DNA of 64,000 nucleotides from Prostheceraeus crozeri (Eukaryota > Platyhelminthes > Polycladida > Euryleptidae): contig CAJQUW010015655.1 of NCBI GenBank assembly GCA_907163375.1, positions 62,001 through 126,000 of the forward strand, read 5' to 3'. The first letter of the stretch is position 1; each line of letters begins with the position of its first letter. A program made the position numbers and the translations under genes. Below the pieces are notes generated by a model that made no database searches, was not told the DNA's origin, and saw only the letters and a program-made list of their open reading frames with translations. Positions 1-14,264 of this stretch are shown piece by piece.

Positions 1-479
1 CCAATGGTCATGTGTCATGGACGTCAAGAGCCAGTCACTGCTATGCTACGGCATGCAGGATCATCGTGGGTGCTCACCAAATATGGCAGTGTGCTTTGCC
101 GATTGCATTAGATGTTCAGTTAGTCGTTGCATGATCTTGATGCGGCTGTGCTTGTAACATTATCACAAGTGGTCATGTTGCATCTTCACTTGCATGCGCA
201 TGGGTTCCTTTCAGATGCTGTATACTTATATCATTTTCAATATCGGTGATAAGTATCTTGGTGACCACTATGCTAGCATCTATGAAAGGAATGGCTCTGC
301 AATTTGATGTGTTCTCCAATACGGGGCAAGTGTGCTTTTTAATTGTGCTCAAAAGCTCTCAAATGAATTTTATTACTATTTATTAGTTGAAAGATCTTCC
401 AACCTTCCAAATAACCTCAATGATGACATGCAAATGTAAGCGAGTTTCTAAACATTGCACATCGTTTCCCTTTGTGTAG

Positions 480-677
480 CTGTAAATGGTGGATGGACGG
501 ATTGGCAGCCAACGTCCTCGTGTTCAAAGTCTTGTGGTGTAGGTCAGCAAACGTCTGTGCGGACATGTTCAAATCCTTCACCTGCCAATTCAGGCTTGGA
601 GTGCCTCAAGACGGATGGTTTCACTCGCGCCTTGAATGAATCAAGAACTCAACCTTGCACTATATCTCCTTGTCCAG
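480..677 (+). CDS. TSP1 exon, copy 1 (intact)
   Basis: This 198-bp (66-codon) exon encodes a thrombospondin type-1 domain, an extracellular adhesion or matrix module. It is preceded by a pyrimidine-rich acceptor (tttccctttgtgtag) and followed by the donor gtaact. The exon starts with two bases of a split codon and ends with one, so it is symmetric phase 1-1 and can be duplicated without breaking frame. The translation begins VNGGWTDWQ and ends CTISPCPG. It has the paired tryptophans (GGWTDW), CSKSCGVG, the VRTC strand and six cysteines as expected. The upstream in-frame ATG lies in the intron and is not a start codon. The protein it belongs to (ADAMTS-like, hemicentin-like or other) cannot be told from one domain type. 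Confidence 0.88.
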
Positions 678-2064
678 GTAACTTCATTGATCGGTATAGC
701 TTGACAAACAATAAAATGCCAAATATCAAAATCTCCTTTTACCAGCATTTTGATTCTAAATAATTTGAAAACGTGGAAAACAGCTGTCGACAAAGTCGTT
801 CATGGATAATATCATAAGTCATCAATATGTTTCAAGAATAACAATTAGGCAGCTTTCTGCAAGGCCTTCAGTTTCAAGTGCAACATACAGTAGTCAGCAG
901 TGTACGTCTATGCAGGATGTATATTTCAATTAATGTCATCCTTGTAAATTTACGTCATTCTCATTATTGTCATTATACATGTAAGGTATTTCAAGCAGTA
1001 CGTGTAGAGGCTGGCATTGATCACAAAGAGAAAAGTACTGCTGTAACAAGACTTGATATTGACTGCTTGAGCAGCCACGTGACATTTGTTTGGTTTTCAC
1101 TGCATCAGTAACGTTGATGCTAAAGACTACATGACCTTGTTTGATGTCTCATGAGTTCCATACATGAGCAAATGGTCTTTAATGGTCCTCCTTCCAACTA
1201 ACATCTATTCATGTTGATAAAAGGGATGAGCAATGTGGGATCATGGGAGTGAGAGCACACTTGCCCGCTGAGCATGCTGCTCTCAAGCCTTGACACACTT
1301 TCCGCAACAACCAAATCAAGCTTGAGACCTTGGATGATTTGATCTCTTTCTTGTACCACTCAACAGAAGCACATACGCATTCAAGGAAGAAAGCGGTGCA
1401 CAACAATCGGGTCAATGCATGCTATAGAACACCAGAGAAAAAGGTTGATTTGGACAATGTGGATCAGATGATGAAGGCCTGCAACGTCAGAGCTCCAACC
1501 CTCAGATTTCGTGTGATCCATTTGTCAACATATTGGATATGCTTTGGAACATCTCCTATATCGTCACAATCAACATCTTCTATCACCAATGGTCATGTGT
1601 CATGGACGTCAAGAGCCAGTCACTGCTATGCTACGGCATGCAGGATCATCGTGGGTGCTCACCAAATATGGCAGTGTGCTTTGCCGATTGCATTAGATGT
1701 TCAGTTAGTCGTTGCATGATCTTGATGCGGCTGTGCTTGTAACATTATCACAAGTGGTCATGTTGCATCTTCACTTGCATGCGCATGGGTTCCTTTCAGA
1801 TGCTGTATACTTATATCATTTTCAATATCGGTGATAAGTATCTTGGTGACCACTATGCTAGCATCTATGAAAGGAATGGCTCTGCAATTTGATGTGTTCT
1901 CCAATACGGGGCAAGTGTGCTTTTTAATTGTGCTCAAAAGCTCTCAAATGAATTTTATTACTATTTATTAGTTGAAAGATCTTCCAACCTTCCAAATAAC
2001 CTCAATGATGACATGCAAATGTAAGCGAGTTTCTAAACATTGCACATCGTTTCCCTTTGTGTAG

Positions 2065-2262
2065 CTGTAAATGGTGGATGGACGGATTGGCAGCCAACGT
2101 CCTCGTGTTCAAAGTCTTGTGGTGTAGGTCAGCAAACGTCTGTGCGGACATGTTCAAATCCTTCACCTGCCAATTCAGGCTTGGAATGCCTCAAGACGGA
2201 TGGTTTCACTCGCGCCTTGAATGAATCAAGAACTCAACCTTGCACTATATCTCCTTGTCCAG
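2065..2262 (+). CDS. TSP1 exon, copy 2 (intact)
   Basis: Identical in protein to copy 1; a GAG to GAA change before the fourth cysteine is silent. Acceptor and donor are intact and the length is 198 bp. It lies 1,585 bases after copy 1. Confidence 0.88.
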
Positions 2263-3650
2263 GTAACTTCATTGATCGGTATAGCTTGACAAACAATAAA
2301 ATGCCAAATATCAAAATCTCCTTTTACCAGCATGTTGATTCTAAATAATTTGAAAACGTGGAAAACAGCTGTCGACAAAGTCGTTCATGGATAATATCAT
2401 AAGTCATCAATATGTTTCAAGAATAACAATTAGGCAGCTTTCTGCAAGGCCTTCAGTTTCAAGTGCAACATACAGTAGTCAGCAGTGTACGTCTATGCAG
2501 GATGTATATTTCAATTAATGTCATCCTTGTAAATTTACGTCATTCTCATTATTGTCATTATACATGTAAGGTATTTCAAGCAGTACGTGTAGAGGCTGGC
2601 ATTGATCACAAAGAGAAAAGTACTGCTGTAACAAGACTTGATATTGACTGCTTGAGCAGCCACGTGACATTTGTTTGGTTTTCACTGCATCAGTAACGTT
2701 GATGCTAAAGACTACATGACCTTGTTTGATGTCTCATGAGTTCCATACATGAGCAAATGGTCTTTAATGGTCCTCCTTCCAACTAACATCTATTCATGTT
2801 GATAAAAGGGATGAGCAATGTGGGATCATGGGAGTGAGAGCACACTTGCCCGCTGAGCATGCTGCTCTCAAGCCTTGACACACTTTCCGCAACAACCAAA
2901 TCAAGCTTGACAGCTTGGATGATTTGATCTCTTTCTTGTACCACTCAACAGAAGCACATACGCATTCAAGGAAGAAAGCGGTGCACAACAATCGGGTCAA
3001 TGCATGCTATAGAACGACCAGAGAAAAAGGTTGGTTTGGACAATGTGGATCAGATGATGAAGGCCTGCAACGTCAGAGCTCCAACCCTCAGATTTCGTGT
3101 GATCCATTTGTCAACATATTGGATATGCTTTGGAACATCTCCTATATCGTCACAATCAACATCTTCTATCACCAATGGTCATGTGTCATGGACGTCAAGA
3201 GCCAGTCACTGCTATGCTACGGCATGCAGGATCATCGTGGGTGCTCACCAAATATGGCAGTGTGCTTTGCCGATTGCATTAGATGTTCAGTTAGTCGTTG
3301 CATGATCTTGATGCGGCTGTGCTTGTAACATTATCACAAGTGGTCATGTTGCATCTTCACTTGCATGCGCATGGGTTCCTTTCAGATGCTGTATACATAT
3401 ATCATTTTCAATATCGGTGATAAGTATCTTGGTGACCACTATGCTAGCATCTATGAAAGGAATGGCTCTGCAATTTGATGTGTTCTCCAATACGGGGCAA
3501 GTGTGCTTTTTAATTGTGCTCAAAAGCTCTCAAATGAATTTTATTACTATTTATTAGTTGAAAGATCTTCCAACCTTCCAAATAACCTCAATGATGACAT
3601 GCAAATGTAAGCGAGTTTCTAAACATTGCACATCGTTTCCCTTTGTGTAG

Positions 3651-3848
3651 CTGTAAATGGTGGATGGACGGATTGGCAGCCAACGTCCTCGTGTTCAAAA
3701 TCTTGTGGTGTAGGTCAGCAAACGTCTGTGCGGACATGTTCAAATCCTTCACCTGCCAATTCAGGCTTGGAATGCCTCAAGACGGATGGTTTCACTCGCG
3801 CCTTGAATGAATCAAGAACTCAACCTTGCACTATATCTCCTTGTCCAG
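3651..3848 (+). CDS. TSP1 exon, copy 3 (intact)
   Basis: Full-length phase 1-1 exon with both splice sites. One silent AAG to AAA change lies in the SKSC codons. The following intron carries a 3-base insertion near 4,184 relative to its neighbours. Confidence 0.88.
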
Positions 3849-5249
3849 GTAACTTCATTGATCGGTATAGCTTGACAAACAATAAAATGCCAAATATCAA
3901 AATCTCCTTTTACCAGCATGTTGATTCTAAATAATTTGAAAACGTGGAAAACAGCTGTCGACAAAGTCGTTCATGGATAATATCATAAGTCATCAATATG
4001 TTTCAAGAATAACAATTAGGCAGCTTTCTGCAAGGCCTTCAGTTTCAATTGCAACATACAGTAGTCAGCAGTGTACGTCTATGCAGGATGTATATTTCAA
4101 TTAATGTCATCCTTGTAAATTTACGTCATTCTCATTATTGTCATTATACATGTAAGGTATTTCAAGCAGTACGTGTAGAGGCTATGGGCATTGATCACAA
4201 AGAGAAAAGTACTGCTGTAACAAGACTTGATATTGACTGCTTGAGCAGCCACGTGACATTTGTTTGGTTTTCACTGCATCAGTAACGTTGATGCTAAAGA
4301 CTACATGACCTTGTTTGATATCTCATGAGTTCCATACATGAGCAAATGGTCTTTAATGGTCCTCCTTCCAACTAACATCTATTCATGTTGATAAAAGGGA
4401 TGAGCAATGTGGGATCATGTGAGTGAGAGCACACTTGCCCGCTGAGCATGCTGCTCTCAAGCCTTGACACACTTTCCGCAACAACCAAATCAAGCTTGAG
4501 ACCTTGGATGATTTGATCTCTTTCTTGTACCACTCAACAGAAGCACATACGCATTCAAGGAAGAAAGCGGTGCACAACAATCGGGTCAATGCATGCTATA
4601 GAACGACCAGAGAAAAAGGTTGGTTTTGGACAATGTGGATCAGATGATGAAGGCCTGCAACGTCAGAGCTCCAACCCTCAGATTTCGTGTGATCCATTTG
4701 TCAACATATTGGATATGCTTTGGAACATCTCCTATATCGTCACAATCAACATCTTCTATCACCAATGGTCATGTGTCATGGACGTCAAGAGCCAGTCACT
4801 GCTATGCTACGGCATGCAGGATCATCGTGGGTGCTCACCAAATATGGCAGTGTGCTTTGCCGATTGCATTAGATGTTCAGTTAGTCGTTGCATGATCTTG
4901 ATACGGCTGTGCTTGTAACATTATCACAAGTGGTCATGTTGCAAGAAAGCTATCTTCACTTGCATGCGCATGGGTTCCTTTCAGATGCTGTATACTTATA
5001 TCATTTTCAATATCGGTGATAAGTATCTTGGTGACCACTATGCTAGCATCTATGAAAGGAATGGCTCTGCAATTTGATGTGTTCTCCAATACGGGGCAAG
5101 TGTGCTTTTTAATTGTGCTCAAAAGCTCTCAAATGAATTTTATTACTATTTATTAGTTGAAAGATCTTCCAACCTTCCAAATAACCTCAATGATGACATG
5201 CAAATGTAAGCGAGTTTCTAAACATTGCACATCGTTTCCCTTTGTGTAG

Positions 5250-5447
5250 CTGTAAATGGTGGATGGACGGATTGGCAGCCAACGTCCTCGTGTTCAAAGT
5301 CTTGTGGTGTAGGTCAGCAAACGTCTGTGCGGACATGTTCAAATCCTTCACCTGCCAATTCAGGCTTGGAATGCCTCAAGACGGATGGTTTCACTCGCGC
5401 CTTGAATGAATCAAGAACTCAACCTTGCACTATATCTCCTTGTCCAG
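5250..5447 (+). CDS. TSP1 exon, copy 4 (intact)
   Basis: Full-length 198-bp exon with intact splice sites and unchanged protein. The upstream intron has an extra 10-base segment near 4,944, which accounts for the longer spacing to copy 3. The following intron lacks the bases 'catg' near 5,748. Confidence 0.88.
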
Positions 5448-6830
5448 GTAACTTCATTGATCGGTATAGCTTGACAAACAATAAAATGCCAAATATCAAA
5501 ATCTCCTTTTACCAGCATGTTGATTCTAAATAATTTGAAAACGTGGAAAACAGCTGTCGACAAAGTCGTTCATGGATAATATCCATAAGTCATCAATATG
5601 TTTCAAGAATAACAATTAGGCAGCTTTCTGCAAGGCCTTCAGTTTGAAGTGCAACATACAGTAGTCAGCAGTGTACGTCTATGCAGGATGTATATTTCAA
5701 TTAATGTCATCCTTGTAAATTTACGTCATTCTCATTATTGTCATTATAAGGTATTTCAAGCAGTACGTGTAGAGGCTGGCATTGATCACAAAGAGAAAAG
5801 TACTGCTGTAACAAGACTTGATATTGACTGCTTGAGCAGCCACGTGACATTTGTTTGGTTTTCACTGCATCAGTAACGTTGATGCTAAAGACTACATGAC
5901 CTTGTTTGATGTCTCATGAGTTCCATACATGAGCAAATGGTCTTTAATGGTCCTCCTTCCAACTAACATCTATTCATGTTGATAAAAGGGATGAGCAATG
6001 TGGGATCATGGGAGTGAGAGCACACTTGCCCGCTGAGCATGCTGCTCTCAAGCCTTGACACACTTTCCGCAACAACCAAATCAAGCTTGAGACCTTGGAT
6101 GATTTGATCTCTTTCTTGTACCACTCAACAGAAGCACATACGCATTCAAGGAAGAAAGCGGTGCACAACAATCGGGTCAATGCATGCTATAGAACGACCA
6201 GAGAAAAAGGTTGGTTTGGACAATGTGGATCAGATGATGAAGGCCTGCAACGTCAGAGCTCCAACCCTCAGATTTCGTGTGATCCATTTGTCAACATATT
6301 GGATATGCTTTGGAACATCTCCTATATCGTCACAATCAACATCTTCTATCACCAATGGTCATGTGTCATGGACGTCAAGAGCCAGTCACTGCTATGCTAC
6401 GGCATGCAGGATCATCGTGGGTGCTCACCAAATATGGCAGTGTGCTTTGCCGATTGCATTAGATGTTCAGTTAGTCGTTGCATGATCTTGATGCGGCTGT
6501 GCTTGTAACATTATCACAAGTGGTCATGTTGCATCTTCACTTGCATGCGCATGGGTTCCTTTCAGATGCTGTATACTTATATCATTTTCAATATCGGTGA
6601 TAAGTATCTTGGTGACCACTATGCTAGCATCTATGAAAGGAATGGCTCTGCAATTTGATGTGTTCTCCAATACGGGGCAAGTGTGCTTTTTAATTGTGCT
6701 CAAAAGCTCTCAAATGAATTTTATTACTATTTATTAGTTGAAAGATCTTCCAACCTTCCAAATAACCTCAATGATGACATGCAAATGTAAGCGAGTTTCT
6801 AAACATTGCACATCGTTTCCCTTTGTGTAG

Positions 6831-7029
6831 CTGTAAATGGTGGATGGACGGATTGGCAGCCAACGTCCTCGTGTTCAAAGTCTTGTGGTGTAGGTCAGCA
6901 AACGTCTGTGCGGGACATGTTCAAATCCTTCACCTGCCAATTCAGGCTTGGAATGCCTCAAGACGGATGGTTTCACTCGCGCCTTGAATGAATCAAGAAC
7001 TCAACCTTGCACTATATCTCCTTGTCCAG
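6831..7029 (+). CDS. TSP1 exon, copy 5 (one-base insertion)
   Basis: The exon is 199 bp. An extra G after the second cysteine pair (gcgggacatg near 6,912) shifts the frame before the VRTC strand, so this copy as assembled would not keep the protein open. Splice sites are intact and nothing else is changed. A lone homopolymer insertion in an otherwise perfect copy is as likely to be a sequencing error as a mutation. Confidence 0.8.
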
Positions 7030-8449
7030 GTAACTTCATTGATCGGTATAGCTTGACAAACAATAAAATGCCAAATATCAAAATCTCCTTTTACCAGCAT
7101 TTTGATTCTAAATAATTTGAAAACGTGGAAAACAGCTGTCGACAAAGTCGTTCATGGATAATATCATAAGTCATCAATATGTTTCAAGAATAACAATTAG
7201 GCAGCTTTCTGCAAGGCCTTCAGTTCCAAGTGCAACATACAGTAGTCAGCAGTGTACGTCTATGCAGGATGTATATTTCAATTAATGTCATCCTTGTAAA
7301 TTTACGTCATTCTCATTATTGTCATTATACATGTAAGGTATTTCAAGCAGTACGTGTAGAGGCTGGCATTGATCACAAGGAGAAAAAGTACTGCTGTAAC
7401 AAGACTTGATATTGACTGCTTGAGCAGCCACGTGACATTTGTTTGGTTTTCACTGCATCAGTAACGTTGATGCTAAAGACTACATGACCTTGTTTGATGT
7501 CTCATGAGTTCCATACATGAGCAAATGGTCTTTAATGGTCCTCCTTCCAACTAACATCTATTCATGTTGATAAAAGGGATGAGCAATGTGGGATCATGTG
7601 AGTGAGAGCACACTTGCCCGCTGAGCATGCTGCTCTCAAGCCTTGACACACTTTCCGCAACAACCAAATCAAGCTTGAGACCTTGGATGATTTGATCTCT
7701 TTCTTGTACCACTCAACAGAAGCACATACGCATTCAAGGAAGAAAGCGGTGCACAACAATCGGGTCAATGCATGCTATAGAACGACCAGAGAAAAAGGTT
7801 GGTTTGGACAATGTGGATCAGATGATGAAGGCCTGCAACGTCAGAGCTCCAACCCTCAGATTTCGTGTGATCCATTTGTCAACATATTGGATATGCTTTG
7901 GAACATCTCCTATATCGTCACAATCAACATCTTCTATCACCAATGGTCATGTGTCATGGACGTCAAGAGCCAGTCACTGCTATGCTACGGCATGCAGGAT
8001 CATCGTGGGTGCTCACCAAATATGGCAGTGTGCTTTGCCGATTGCATTAGATGTTCAGTTAGTCGTTGCATGATCTTGATGCGGCTGTGCTTGTAACATT
8101 ATCACAAGTGGTCATGTTGCATCTTCACTTGCATGCGCATGGGTTCCTTTCAGATGCTGTATACTTATATCATTTTCAATATCGGTGATAAGTATCATTA
8201 TCATTAATAATTATATCATTTAATATATCGGTGACCACTATGCTAGCATCTATGAAAGGAATGGCTCTGCAATTTGATGTGTTCTCCAATACGGGGCAAG
8301 TGTGCTTTTTAATTGTGCTCAAAAGCTCTCAAATGAATTTTATTACTATTTATTAGTTGAAAGATCTTCCAACCTTCCAAATAACCTCAATGATGACATG
8401 CAAATGTAAGCGAGTTTCTAAACATTGCACATCGTTTCCCTTTGTGTAG

Positions 8450-8648
8450 CTGTAAATGGTGGATGGACGGATTGGCAGCCAACGTCCTCGTGTTCAAAGT
8501 CTTGTGGTGTAGGTCAGCAAACGTCTGTGCGGACATGTTCAAATCCTTCACCTGCCAATTCCAGGCTTGGAGTGCCTCAAGACGGATGGTTTCACTCGCG
8601 CCTTGAATGAATCAAGAACTCAACCTTGCACTATATCTCCTTGTCCAG
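8450..8648 (+). CDS. TSP1 exon, copy 6 (one-base insertion)
   Basis: The exon is 199 bp. An extra C near 8,561 (aattccaggc) shifts the frame ahead of the fourth cysteine. Splice sites are intact. The intron before it is one of three carrying the TATC/TAAT-rich variant (about 8,193-8,231), shared with the introns before copies 11 and 13. Confidence 0.8.
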
Positions 8649-10039
8649 GTAACTTCATTGATCGGTATAGCTTGACAAACAATAAAATGCCAAATATCAA
8701 AATCTCCTTTTACCAGCATGTTGATTCTAAATAATTTGAAAACGTGGAAAACAGCTGTCGACAAAGTCGTTCATGGATAATATCATAAGTCATCAATATG
8801 TTTCAAGAATAACAATTAGGCAGCTTTCTGCAAGGCCTTCAGTTTCAAGTGCAACATACAGTAGTCAGCAGTGTACGTCTATGCAGGATGTATATTTCAA
8901 TTAATGTCATCCTTGTAAATTTACGTCATTCTCATTATTGTCATTATACATGTAAGGTATTTCAAGCAGTACGTGTAGAGGCTGGCATTGATCACAAAGA
9001 GAAAAGTACTGCATGTAACAAGACTTGATATTGACTGCTTGAGCAGCCACGTGACATTTGTTTGGTTTTCACTGCATCAGTAACGTTGATGCTAAAGACT
9101 ACATGACCTTGTTTGATGTCTCATGAGTTCCATACATGAGCAAATGGTCTTTAATGGTCCTCCTTCCAACTAACATCTATTCATGTTGATAAAAGGGATG
9201 AGCAATGTGGGATCATGGGAGTGAGAGCACACTTGCCCGCTGAGCATGCTGCTCTCAAGCCTTGACACACTTTCCGCAACAACCAAATCAAGCTTGAGAC
9301 CTTGGATGATTTGATCTCTTTCTTGTACCACTCAACAGAAGCACATACGCATTCAAGGAAGAAAGCGGTGCACAACAATCGGGTCAATGCATGCTATAGA
9401 ACGACCAGAGAAAAAGGTTGATTTGGACAATGTGGATCAGATGATGAAGGCCTGCAACGTCAGAGCTCCAACCCTCAGATTTCGTGTGATCCATTTGTCA
9501 ACATATTGGATATGCTTTGGAACATCTCCTATATCGTCACAATCAACATCTTCTATCACCAATGGTCATGTGTCATGGACGTCAAGAGCCAGTCACTGCT
9601 ATGCTACGGCATGCAGGAATCATCGTGGGTGCTCACCAAATATGGCAGTGTGCTTTGCCGATTGCATTAGATGTTCAGTTAGTCGTTGCATGATCTTGAT
9701 GCGGCTGTGCTTGTAACATTATCACAAGTGGTCATGTTGCATCTTCACTTGCATGCGCATGGGTTCCTTTCAGATGCTGTATACTTATATCATTTTCAAT
9801 ATCGGTGATAAGTATCTTGGTGACCACTATGCTAGCATCTATGAAAGGAATGGCTCTGCAATTTGATGTGTTCTCCAATACGGGGCAAGTGTGCTTTTTA
9901 ATTGTGCTCAAAAGCTCTCAAATGAATTTTATTACTATTTATTAGTTGAAAGATCTTCCAACCTTCCAAATAACCTCAATGATGACATGCAAATGTAAGC
10001 GAGTTTCTAAACATTGCAACATCGTTTCCCTTTGTGTAG

Positions 10040-10237
10040 CTGTAAATGGTGGATGGACGGATTGGCAGCCAACGTCCTCGTGTTCAAAGTCTTGTGGTGT
10101 AGGTCAGCAAACGTCTGTGCGGACATGTTCAAATCCTTCACCTGCCAATTCAGGCTTGGAATGCCTCAAGACGGATGGTTTCACTCGCGCCTTGAATGAA
10201 TCAAGAACTCAACCTTGCACTATATCTTCTTGTCCAG
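10040..10237 (+). CDS. TSP1 exon, copy 7 (intact, one missense)
   Basis: Full 198-bp exon in frame with intact splice sites. A CCT to TCT change replaces the proline before the last cysteine with serine (ISSCPG), the only clear amino-acid substitution among the eight intact copies. The intron just upstream has one extra A (gcaacatcg). Confidence 0.87.
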
Positions 10238-11625
10238 GTAACTTCATTGATCGGTATAGCTTGACAAACGATAAAATGCCAAATATCAAAATCTCCTTTT
10301 ACCAGCATGTTGATTCTAAATAATGTGACAACGTGGAAAACAGCTGTCGACAAAGTCGTTCATGGATAATATCATAAGTCATCAATATGTTTCAAGAATA
10401 ACAATTAGGCAGCTTTCTGCAAGGCCTTCAGTTTCAAGTGCAACATACAGTAGTCAGCAGTGTACGTCTATGCAGGATGTATATTTCAATTAATGTCATC
10501 CTTGTAAATTTACGTCATTCTCATTATTGTCATTATACATGTAAGGTATTTCAAGCAGTACGTGTAGAGGCTGGCATTGATCACAAAGAGAAAAGTACTG
10601 CTGTAACAAGACTTGATATTGACTGCTTGAGCAGCCACGTGACATTTGTTTGGTTTTCACTGCATCAGTAACGTTGATGCTAAAGACTACATGACCTTGT
10701 TTGATGTCTCATGAGTTCCATACATGAGCAAATGGTCTTTAATGGTCCTCCTTCCAACTAACATCTATTCATGTTGATAAAAGGGATGAGCAATGTGGGA
10801 TCATGGGAGTGAGAGCACACTTGCCCGCTGAGCATGCTGCTCTCAAGCCTTGACACACTTTCCGCAACAACCAAATCAAGCTTGAGACCTTGGATGATTT
10901 GATCTCTTTCTTGTACCACTCAACAGAAGCACATACGCATTCAAGGAAGAAAGCGGTGCACAACAATCGGGTCAATGCATGCTATAGAACGACCAGAGAA
11001 AAAGGTTGATTTGGACAATGTAGATCAGATGATGAAGGCCTGCAACGTCAGAGCTCCAACCCTCAGATTTCGTGTGATCCATTTGTCAACATATTGGATA
11101 TGCTTTGGAACATCTCCTATATCGTCACAATCAACATCTTCTATCACCAATGGTCATGTGTCATGGACGTCAAGAGCCAGTCACTGCTATGCTACGGCAT
11201 GCAGGATCATCGTGGGTGCTCACCAAATATGGCAGTGTGCTTTGCCGATTGCATTAGATGTTCAGTTAGTCGTTGCATGATCTTGATGCGGCTGTGCTTG
11301 TAACATTATCACAAGTGGTCATGTTGCATCTTCACTTGCATGCGCATGGGTTCCTTTCAGATACTGTATACTTATATCATTTTCAATATCGGTGATAAGT
11401 ATCTTGGTGACCACTATGCTAGCATCTATGAAAGGAATGGCTCTGCAATTTGATGTGTTCTCCAATACGGGGCAAGTGTGCTTTTTAATTGTGCTCAAAA
11501 GCTCTCAAATGAATTTTATTACTATTTATTAGTTGAAAGATCTTCCAACCTTCCAAATAACCTCAATGATGACATGCAATTGTAAGCGAGTTTCTAAACA
11601 TTGCACATCGTTTCCCTTTGTGTAG

Positions 11626-11823
11626 CTGTAAATGGTGGATGGACGGATTGGCAGCCAACGTCCTCGTGTTCAAAGTCTTGTGGTGTAGGTCAGCAAACGT
11701 CTGTGCGGACATGTTCAAATCCTTCACCTGCCAATTCAGGCTTGGAGTGCCTCAAGACGGATGGTTTCACTCGCGCCTTGAATGAATCAAGAACTCAACC
11801 TTGCACTATATCTCCTTGTCCAG
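11626..11823 (+). CDS. TSP1 exon, copy 8 (intact)
   Basis: Full 198-bp exon with unchanged protein and both splice sites. From its donor onward the array becomes indel-rich, starting with a missing base in the downstream 'gatcgtatagc'. It marks the left edge of the disturbed zone. Confidence 0.87.
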
Positions 11824-13246
11824 GTAACTTCATTGATCGTATAGCTTGACAAACAATAAAATGCCAAATATCAAAATCTCCTTTACCAGCATTTTGATTC
11901 TAAATAATTTGAAAATCAAACGCGTGGAAAACAGCTGTCGACAAAGTCGTTCATGGATAATATCATAAGTCATCAATATGTTTCAAGAATAACAATTAGG
12001 CAGCTTTCTGCAAGGCCTTCAGTTTCAAGTGCAACATACAGTAGTCAGCAGTGTACGTCTATGCAGGATGTATATTTCAATTAATGTCATCCTTGTAAAT
12101 TTACGTCATTCTCATTATTGTCATTATACATGTAAGGTATTTCAAGCAGTACGTGTAGAGCTGGCATTGATCACAAAGAGAAAAGTACTGCTGTAACAAG
12201 ACTTGATATTGACTGCTTGAGCAGCCACGTGACATTTGTTTGGTTTTCACTTGCATCAGTAAACGTGGATGCTAAAGACTACATGACCTTGTTTGATGTC
12301 TCATGAGTTCCATACATAGCAAATGGTCTTTAATGGTCCTCCTTCCAACTAACATCTATTCATGTTGATAAAAGGGATGAGCAATGTGGGATCATGGAGT
12401 GAGAGCACACTTGCCCGCTGAGCATGCTGCTCTCAAGCCTTGACACACTTTCCGCAACAACCAAATCAAATTCAGCTTGAGACCCTTGGATGATTTGATC
12501 TCTTTTCTTGTACCACTCAACAGAAGCACATACGCATATCAAGGAAGAAAGCGGTGACACAACAATCGGGTCAATGCATGCTATAGAACGACCAGAGAAA
12601 AGGTTGATTTGGACAATGTGGATCAGATGATGAAGGGGGCCTGCAACGTCAGAGCTCCAATCCCTCAGATTTCGTGTGATCACATTTGTCAACATTATTG
12701 GATATGCTTGTGGAACACTCTCCTATATCGGTCACAATCATACATCTTCTATCACCAAAATGGTCATGTGTCATGGAGCGTCAAGAGCCAGTCACTGCTA
12801 TGCTACAGGCATGCAGGATCATCGGTGGGTGCTCACCAAATATGGCAGTGTGCTTTGCCGATTGCATTAGATGTTCAGTTAGTCGTTGCATGATCTTGAT
12901 GCGGCTGTGCTTGTAACATTATCACAAGTGGTCATGTTGCATCTTCACTTGCATGCGCATGGGTTCCTTTCAGCGATGCTGTTATACTTATAGTCATTTT
13001 CAATATCGGTGATAAGTTAGGCTTGGTGACCACTATGCTAGCATCTATGAAAGGAAATGGCTCTGCAATTTGATGTGTTCTCCAATACGGGGCAAGTGTG
13101 CTTTTTAATTGTGCTCAAAAGCTCTCAAAATGAATTTTATTACTATTTATTAGTTGAAAGATCTTCCAACCTTCCAAATAACCTCAATGATGACATGCAA
13201 ATGTAAGCGAGTTTCTAAACATTGCACATCGTTTCCCTTTGTGTAG

Positions 13247-13447
13247 CTGTAAATGGTGGATGGACGGATTGGCAGCCAACGTCCTCGTGTTCAAAGGTCT
13301 TGTGGTGTAGGTCAGCAAACGTCTGTGCGGACATGTTCAAATCCTTCACCTGCCATTCAGGCTTGGAATGCCTCAAGACGGATGGTTTCACTCGCGCCTT
13401 GATGAATCAAGAACTCATACCTTGCACTATATCTCCTTTGTGTCCAG
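13247..13447 (+). CDS. TSP1 exon, copy 9 (several indels)
   Basis: The exon is recognisable from acceptor to donor but is 201 bp, with at least five separate small indels (for example caaaggtc, ctgccattc, cttgatgaatc and cctttgtgtcc). The frame is lost repeatedly. Its introns show the same indel density, so the damage follows position in the array rather than coding function. Confidence 0.75.
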
Positions 13448-14264
13448 GTAACTTCATTGAATCGGTATAGCTTGACAAACAATAAAATGCCAAATATCAA
13501 AATCTCATCCTTTACCGAGCATGTTGATTTCTAAATAATTTCAAAAACGTGGGAAAAACAGCTGTCGACAAAGTCTTCATGGATAATATCATAAGTCATC
13601 AATATGTTTCAAGAATAATCAAATTAGGCAGCTTTCTGCAAGGCTCCTTCAGTTTCAAGTGCTGACATACAGTAGTCAGCAGTGTACGCGTATGCAGGAT
13701 GTATATTTCAATTAATGTCATCCTTGTATAATTTACGGTTCATTCTCATTATTGTCATTATAAACATGTAAGGTATTTCAAGCAGTACGTGTAAGAGGCT
13801 GGGGGCATTGATCACAAAGAGAAAAGTACTGCTGTAACAACAAGACTTGATAGTTGACTGCTTGAGCAGTCGCCAACGTGACATTTGTTTGGTTTTCACT
13901 GCATCAGTAACTTGATGCTAAAGGACTACATGACCTTGTTTGATATCTCATGAGGTTCCATACATGAGCAAATTAGCAAAATGTTCTGTTAAATGGTCCC
14001 TCCTTCCAACCTAACATCTATTCATGTTGATAAAAGGGTTATGAGCAATGTGGGATTCATGTGAAGTGAGAGCACACTTAGCCCCGCTGAGCTATTGCTG
14101 CTTCTCAAGCCTTGACACACTTTCCGCAACAACCAAATCAAGCTTGACAGCTTGGATGATTTGATCTCTTTCTTGTACCACTCAACAGAAGCACATACGC
14201 ATTCAAGGAAGAAAGCTTGTTTGCACAACAATCGGGTCCAATGCAAGCTATACGACCCTACCAG

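Noticed and set aside
400..470. Possible intronic C/D snoRNA before each TSP1 exon (aatgatga box)
   Set aside because: A C-box-like word is present, but I find no D box at the right distance and no closing stem.
1209..1415. Antisense 68-codon frame repeated in almost every array unit
   Set aside because: It recurs only because the unit recurs. It has no domain or splice support, and the same DNA is intron relative to the TSP1 exons.
1330..1742. Sense frames of 69-137 codons in each unit
   Set aside because: Length varies with single-base changes between units, there is no TSP1 or other domain, and no phase-compatible splice sites are convincing.
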